In this document: positions 34,436-38,167 of the stretch, in pieces
How positions within the stretch are numbered: the stretch's first letter is position 1
Layout: every line of letters starts with the position of its first letter
Source: Aeromonas sp. RU39B
GTDB taxonomy: Bacteria > Pseudomonadota > Gammaproteobacteria > Enterobacterales > Aeromonadaceae
Direction of reading: 5' to 3'
NCBI RefSeq assembly: GCF_900156095.1
Contig: NZ_FTMJ01000021.1
Location: 1-38,167, forward strand
DNA: 38,167 nt
Notes under the pieces: generated by a model
Database searches by the model: none
Seen by the model: only the letters and a program-made list of their open reading frames with translations
What the model was told of the DNA's origin: nothing
Program-made: the position numbers and the translations under genes

Positions 34436-37171
34436 ATGCCTCACCCTCTCATTCTGGTCGATGGTTCTTCCTATCTGTACCGGGCGTTCTTTGCCTCCCA
34501 GCAAGCTGATCTGCGAACCTCCAGTGGCCAGCCCAGTGGCGCAGTCAGGGTGATGACCAACATGTTGCGCAGCCTGCTCAAGCAGTACCCGGAAAGTCAT
34601 GTGGCAGTGGTGTTTGACGCTAAGGGTAAGACCTTCCGCAACGATCTGTATGCCGACTACAAGGCGCACCGGCCTCCGATGCCAGATGATTTGCGCAGTC
34701 AGGTTGAACCTATTCATCGCATTATTCGTGGCCTTGGCTTGCCGCTGCTGATTATCGAAGGGGTCGAAGCGGACGATGTGATTGGCACGTTGGCTCGTGA
34801 GGCAACGGAAAAGCAACTGCCGGTCCTCATCAGCACTGGTGATAAGGACATGGCGCAGCTGGTGTCTGACCATGTCACGCTGATCGACACCATGAAGGAG
34901 CAGACCACTGACCGTAACGGGGTGATCGAGAAGTTTGGGGTCCCGCCCGAGCTTATCATCGACTATCTGGCCCTGATGGGTGACAAGGTGGATAACATCC
35001 CGGGAATGCCCGGCGTTGGCGAGAAAACCGCGCTGGCCCTGCTGCAAGGTATCGGTGGCATTGGTGCGATTGCTGCCAACTTGGACAAAGTGGCTGCGCT
35101 GGGCTTTCGTGGATCCAAGACCTTTGCCGAGAAGTTTCGCGAGCAGGAAGAGCAGGTGCGCCTCTCTTATGTGTTGGCCACCATCAAAACCGATGTGGCC
35201 CTCGAGGTTGGCATTGAGCAACTGGTTCAGACTCCGGCAGATAAAGGGAGCCTGCTCGAAGTCTATCGCGAGTATGAGTTCCGTAACCTTATCAAAGAGC
35301 TGGAGGAGGGTGATGACGATGCTGGCGCATCTGCCGTCGATACTCCCGCCCCCACTATCGAGACTGAGTATGTCTGCATCCTCGATGAGGCCGAGTTTGA
35401 TGGCTGGATTGAGCGCCTGAGCAACGCCGAGCTGTTTGCCTTCGATACCGAGACGACCAGCCTGGATTACATGGAGGCGCGCATCGTCGGTGTCTCCTTT
35501 GCGATTGAGCCCGGCAAGGCGGCCTATGTTCCGTTTGGCCATGATTATCTGGGCGCTCCGCTGCAGTTGAGCGAAGCGGTGGTGCTGGGCAAACTCAAGC
35601 CCCTGCTGGAAGACCCGGCTCGCCTCAAGGTCGGGCAGAATTTCAAATACGACCGTAACGTGCTGCAAAACCACGGCATCGAGTTGCGTGGCATGGCCTA
35701 CGACACCATGCTCGAATCCTACGTGCTCAACTCCACCGGCAGTCGCCACGATATGGACTCGTTGGCGCGCAAATATCTGGGCGTCGAAACCATCTCGTTT
35801 GAAGATATTGCCGGCAAGGGCGTTAAACAGCTGACGTTTAACCAGATCGAGCTGGAACAAGCCGCCCCCTATGCCGCCGAAGATGCCGATATCACTCTGC
35901 GCCTGCATCAGACCCTGTGGAGCAAGCTGGCCAGCGAAGGTGAGCTTGCCAAGGTGTTTGCCGAGATGGAGATGCCGCTGCTGTCAGTGCTGGCGCGGAT
36001 GGAGCGATTGGGTACACCTATCCAGCCTGCTCTTCTGCATCAGCAGAGCCAAGAGATTGAGGTGCGTCTCACCGAGCTGGAGCGCGAAGCCCATATTCTG
36101 GCTGGCGAGGAGTTCAACCTTGGTTCGCCCAAACAGCTGGGCGAGATCCTCTTTACCAAGTTGGGGCTGCCGATTATCAAGAAAACCCCCAAGGGCGCCC
36201 CGTCCACGGCGGAAGAGGTGTTGGCCGAGCTGGCCGAAACCTATGAGTTACCGCGTTTGCTGATGGAGCATCGTGGGCTGTCCAAGCTCAAGTCCACCTA
36301 TACCGACAAACTGCCGCTGATGATCAAGCCGCAGACCGGTCGGGTGCACACCTCTTATCATCAGGCCGTTGCTGCGACCGGGCGACTCTCGTCATCCGAC
36401 CCCAACCTGCAGAACATTCCGGTGCGTAACGAGCAGGGCCGCCGTATTCGGCAGGCGTTTGTGCCGAGTAAAGGCTTCAAGCTGGTGGCTGCTGACTACT
36501 CTCAGATTGAACTGCGTATCATGGCGCACCTCTCCGGTGACCAAGGGTTGCTGACCGCATTTGCTGAAGGTAAAGACATTCACCGCGCTACTGCTGCCGA
36601 GGTGTTTGGTGTGGCGCTCGATGCCGTCACCAGTGACATGCGCCGCAGTGCCAAGGCCATCAACTTTGGCCTTATCTATGGCATGAGCGCGTTTGGCTTG
36701 GCCAAACAGCTGGGGATCGGCCGGGCAGAAGCCCAGAAGTATATGGATCTCTACTTCGAGCGTTACCCCGGGGTGCTGGAGTACATGGAGCGGACCCGTC
36801 AGCAGGCCGAGGCGCAGGGCTATGTCGAAACCCTGTTTGGTCGCCGTCTCTATCTGCCTGATATCAAGTCACGTAATGCCGGCCTGCGCAAAGCTGCCGA
36901 GCGCGCCGCCATCAACGCCCCGATGCAGGGAACGGCTGCAGACATCATCAAACGCGCCATGATTGCCGTGGATAGCTGGATCCAGACCGAAGGCGGTGAC
37001 GATATCCGTATGCTGATGCAGGTGCACGATGAACTGGTGTTCGAAGTCAGAGAGGATAAGGTCGAGGCGCTGGTGCCGACCATCAAGCGCATGATGTCGG
37101 CTGCTGCCGAGCTGCATGTTCCGTTGGTGGTTGAAGCCGGTGTGGGTGACAACTGGGATCAGGCACACTAA
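34436..37171 (+). CDS. polA: DNA polymerase I
   Basis: This repair and Okazaki-fragment-processing polymerase has three domains. The 5'-3' exonuclease/flap domain (about 1-290) has [44 protein letters not shown] and GDKVDNIPG. The 3'-5' proofreading domain (about 320-510) keeps the [13 protein letters not shown]sp/Glu pair. The polymerase domain has [16 protein letters not shown], catalytic Asp687 in [26 protein letters not shown] and Asp865 in [10 protein letters not shown]. It has 911 residues (928 in E. coli). [12 protein letters not shown] at 34436 has AGGA eight bases upstream; a start 48 bases earlier would add an unrelated leader. Confidence 0.98.
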   Translation: MPHPLILVDGSSYLYRAFFASQQADLRTSSGQPSGAVRVMTNMLRSLLKQYPESHVAVVFDAKGKTFRNDLYADYKAHRPPMPDDLRSQVEPIHRIIRGLGLPLLIIEGVEADDVIGTLAREATEKQLPVLISTGDKDMAQLVSDHVTLIDTMKEQTTDRNGVIEKFGVPPELIIDYLALMGDKVDNIPGMPGVGEKTALALLQGIGGIGAIAANLDKVAALGFRGSKTFAEKFREQEEQVRLSYVLATIKTDVALEVGIEQLVQTPADKGSLLEVYREYEFRNLIKELEEGDDDAGASAVDTPAPTIETEYVCILDEAEFDGWIERLSNAELFAFDTETTSLDYMEARIVGVSFAIEPGKAAYVPFGHDYLGAPLQLSEAVVLGKLKPLLEDPARLKVGQNFKYDRNVLQNHGIELRGMAYDTMLESYVLNSTGSRHDMDSLARKYLGVETISFEDIAGKGVKQLTFNQIELEQAAPYAAEDADITLRLHQTLWSKLASEGELAKVFAEMEMPLLSVLARMERLGTPIQPALLHQQSQEIEVRLTELEREAHILAGEEFNLGSPKQLGEILFTKLGLPIIKKTPKGAPSTAEEVLAELAETYELPRLLMEHRGLSKLKSTYTDKLPLMIKPQTGRVHTSYHQAVAATGRLSSSDPNLQNIPVRNEQGRRIRQAFVPSKGFKLVAADYSQIELRIMAHLSGDQGLLTAFAEGKDIHRATAAEVFGVALDAVTSDMRRSAKAINFGLIYGMSAFGLAKQLGIGRAEAQKYMDLYFERYPGVLEYMERTRQQAEAQGYVETLFGRRLYLPDIKSRNAGLRKAAERAAINAPMQGTAADIIKRAMIAVDSWIQTEGGDDIRMLMQVHDELVFEVREDKVEALVPTIKRMMSAAAELHVPLVVEAGVGDNWDQAH

Positions 37172-37194
37172 CCGTGTGACTGTTCTACATAAAG

Positions 37195-37220
37195 AGAAAG
37201 CCCGGGGTTCCGGGCTTTCT
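37195..37220. terminator. Bidirectional terminator between polA and yrdA
   Basis: AGAAAGCCCGG-GGTT-CCGGGCTTTCT is a perfect 11-bp stem between two converging genes. Each side carries only a short T-rich stretch inside or just beyond the stem. Confidence 0.8.
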
Positions 37221-37225
37221 GCTAT

Positions 37226-37771
37226 CTATGGCTGCTCTTCGGCGAGGAACTCGTTTTTAAGACGCACATAGTTATCAGATGACTCGAGCAAGAATGCCCG
37301 CTCGCTCTCTTTAAGCGGCCTGGCCTGGCGCATCGGATTGCCCATATAGAGAAAGCCGGATTCCAGCCGCTTGCCGGGGGGCACCAGTGTGCCAGCACCG
37401 ATCATCACATCATCCTCGACCACCACACCATCGAGCAGGATGGCGCCCATGCCGACCAGTACCCGGTCCCCGATGGTGCAGCCATGCAGCATGGCTTTGT
37501 GTCCGACCGTGACATCCTCACCGATAATCAGCGGAAACCCATCGGCATTGTGCTCGCCCCTGCGGGTCAGATGCAGCACGCTGCCATCCTGAATATTGGT
37601 GCGGGCGCCGATGCGGATAAAGTTAACGTCGCCACGTGCTGCCACCATGGGCCAAATGCCGACATCATCTCCCAGGGTAATGTCACCGATCAGCGTGGCG
37701 CAGGGATCGACATATACCCGTTCGCCCAGCGAAGGGCGCTTTCCTTTATAGCTTCTGAGTCGCGTATCCAT
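37226..37771 (-). CDS. yrdA: Gamma-carbonic-anhydrase-like protein YrdA
   Basis: This is a left-handed beta-helix trimer protein of the gamma-carbonic anhydrase family. Hexapeptide repeats run from about residue 18 to 145 (VDPCATLIGDITLGDDVGIWPM). The putative metal histidines are in SVLHLT, VGHKAMLHGC. It ends with a helical segment. It has 181 residues (184 in E. coli YrdA). Enzyme activity of YrdA-type members is uncertain. The start at 37771 has only a weak ribosome site (AGAG about ten bases upstream). It diverges from the rRNA operon at the right edge. Confidence 0.9.
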   Translation of the reverse strand: MDTRLRSYKGKRPSLGERVYVDPCATLIGDITLGDDVGIWPMVAARGDVNFIRIGARTNIQDGSVLHLTRRGEHNADGFPLIIGEDVTVGHKAMLHGCTIGDRVLVGMGAILLDGVVVEDDVMIGAGTLVPPGKRLESGFLYMGNPMRQARPLKESERAFLLESSDNYVRLKNEFLAEEQP

Positions 37772-37828
37772 TTCTTGGGTCTCTTCTGTTCGCTATTCGA
37801 AGCATTTTATCAGTCGAAACGCCAAAAA

Positions 37829-37837
37829 TGTGGATAA
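37829..37837 (-). promoter_or_regulatory. DnaA box upstream of the rRNA operon
   Basis: TGTGGATAA is the reverse complement of the consensus DnaA box TTATCCACA. It lies 77 bases upstream of the rrn P1 -35 box and 58 bases upstream of yrdA. Confidence 0.45.
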
Positions 37838-37913
37838 GTCTGTATAAAAGCTGTGATATCCAATGAATAACTAATGAGTGGTACTTTTTTGCAATTTTAT
37901 TGCGTTAAAGCGC

Positions 37914-37941
37914 TTGCCAGCGTTTGGATTCTCCCTATAAT
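37914..37941 (+). promoter_or_regulatory. rRNA operon promoter P1
   Basis: TTGCCA (37914-37919) and a perfect TATAAT (37936-37941) are spaced by 16 bases. A GC-rich discriminator (GCGCCCTCACC) follows, the mark of a stringently controlled promoter. An A/T-rich block upstream (about 37885-37901) would serve as UP element. Confidence 0.88.
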
Positions 37942-38033
37942 GCGCCCTCACCAGCACGGCGGATGACGCCGGATGGTCACGGGAAAACGACAGTCGCTGT
38001 CACTTTCCGAGGAAAGAAAAGCCGCTACGGCGC

Positions 38034-38061
38034 TTGACTTTCAAAACGAGGAGCGTAAGAT
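38034..38061 (+). promoter_or_regulatory. rRNA operon promoter P2 (candidate)
   Basis: TTGACT (38034-38039) and TAAGAT (38056-38061) are spaced by 16 bases and lie 120 bases after P1, the usual P1-P2 arrangement. GC-rich GCGCAGCC follows the -10 box. Confidence 0.6.
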
Positions 38062-38085
38062 GCGCAGCCTCAGCCGACAAGGCAA

Positions 38086-38128
38086 CGTTCTTTAACAAAT
38101 TGAATCAAGCAATCTGTGTGGGCACTCG
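38086..38128 (+). promoter_or_regulatory. rRNA antitermination leader (boxA and boxC)
   Basis: CGTTCTTTAACAA (38086-38098) corresponds to boxA (consensus TGCTCTTTAACAA), and TGTGTGGGCACTCG (38115-38128) to boxC. These load the Nus antitermination complex on rRNA transcripts. The remaining leader up to 38167 runs toward 16S rRNA, whose mature 5' end is outside the window. Confidence 0.88.
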
Positions 38129-38167
38129 CAGGATTGAAGCATCAAAAACAATTTTTGATTTTCAATG

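Noticed and set aside
34325..35908. 527-codon minus-strand frame across polA
   Set aside because: It is antisense to polA, starts and ends inside it or its promoter and has no ribosome site.
37172..37225. Spot 42 sRNA after polA as in E. coli
   Set aside because: Only 54 bases separate polA from yrdA, and they hold just a terminator stem.

Overview
The window looks like a chromosomal segment of an Aeromonas-type gammaproteobacterium. The reasons are the enterobacterial/Vibrio-like gene orders (ubiE-ubiJ-ubiB-tatABC-tatD-hemB, plsB/lexA, cpxR-cpxA/fieF), full-length housekeeping proteins close to E. coli sizes, two LexA boxes of the CTG-N10-CAG type, and strong E. coli-like rRNA and tRNA features. 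The genus is inferred from overall resemblance and was not checked by a search. The segment is bracketed by two rRNA operons in the same orientation: the left edge is the 3' part of a 5S rRNA followed by tRNA-Asp, and the right edge is a complete rrn promoter and leader stopping just before 16S.

Layout. 1-935 holds the rrn tail, tRNA-Asp and an unusual series of terminator hairpins separated by a duplicated 71-bp repeat, tRNA-Asp 3'-end fragments and a large bulged inverted repeat. 938-3164 holds a small ORF, cytosine deaminase (codA) and a fluoride channel (crcB). 3228-9643 is a block for ubiquinone synthesis, Tat export and heme: ubiE, ubiJ, ubiB, tatA, tatB, tatC, tatD, hemB. 9703-13099 (minus) has glutathione reductase and an orphan PAS histidine kinase. 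13338-19253 has oligopeptidase A behind a sigma-32-like promoter, a GAF-PAS-PAS-PAS-GGDEF-EAL protein, and rsmJ.

19254-20578 has no protein gene but is the most interesting stretch. On the minus strand it carries two tandem, diverged CsrB-family small RNAs with about 16 and 31 GGA motifs. Many of these motifs sit in hairpin loops. Each RNA ends in an intrinsic terminator and has a -10 box. Each is also preceded by the same 18-bp element 180-181 bp upstream of the -10 box, where an UvrY/GacA/VarA-type activator would be expected. Together they form a probable double sponge for CsrA.

20579-27793 holds a 50-residue ORF, a YhhN-family protein, plsB, autoregulated lexA, an unknown 83-residue basic protein, a SCO1-type copper chaperone, dinF and trmL. 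27813-32971 holds cpxA/cpxR (minus), fieF, cysE and an unidentified membrane transporter. 33114-37771 holds zapB, elbB, polA and a YrdA gamma-carbonic-anhydrase-like protein, with DnaA-box matches upstream of polA. The last 390 bases are the regulatory region of the next rRNA operon. Several systems here control global state: Csr sRNAs, c-di-GMP turnover, LexA, Cpx and a sigma-32 target. Apart from the left-edge repeats I see no insertion sequence, prophage or CRISPR.
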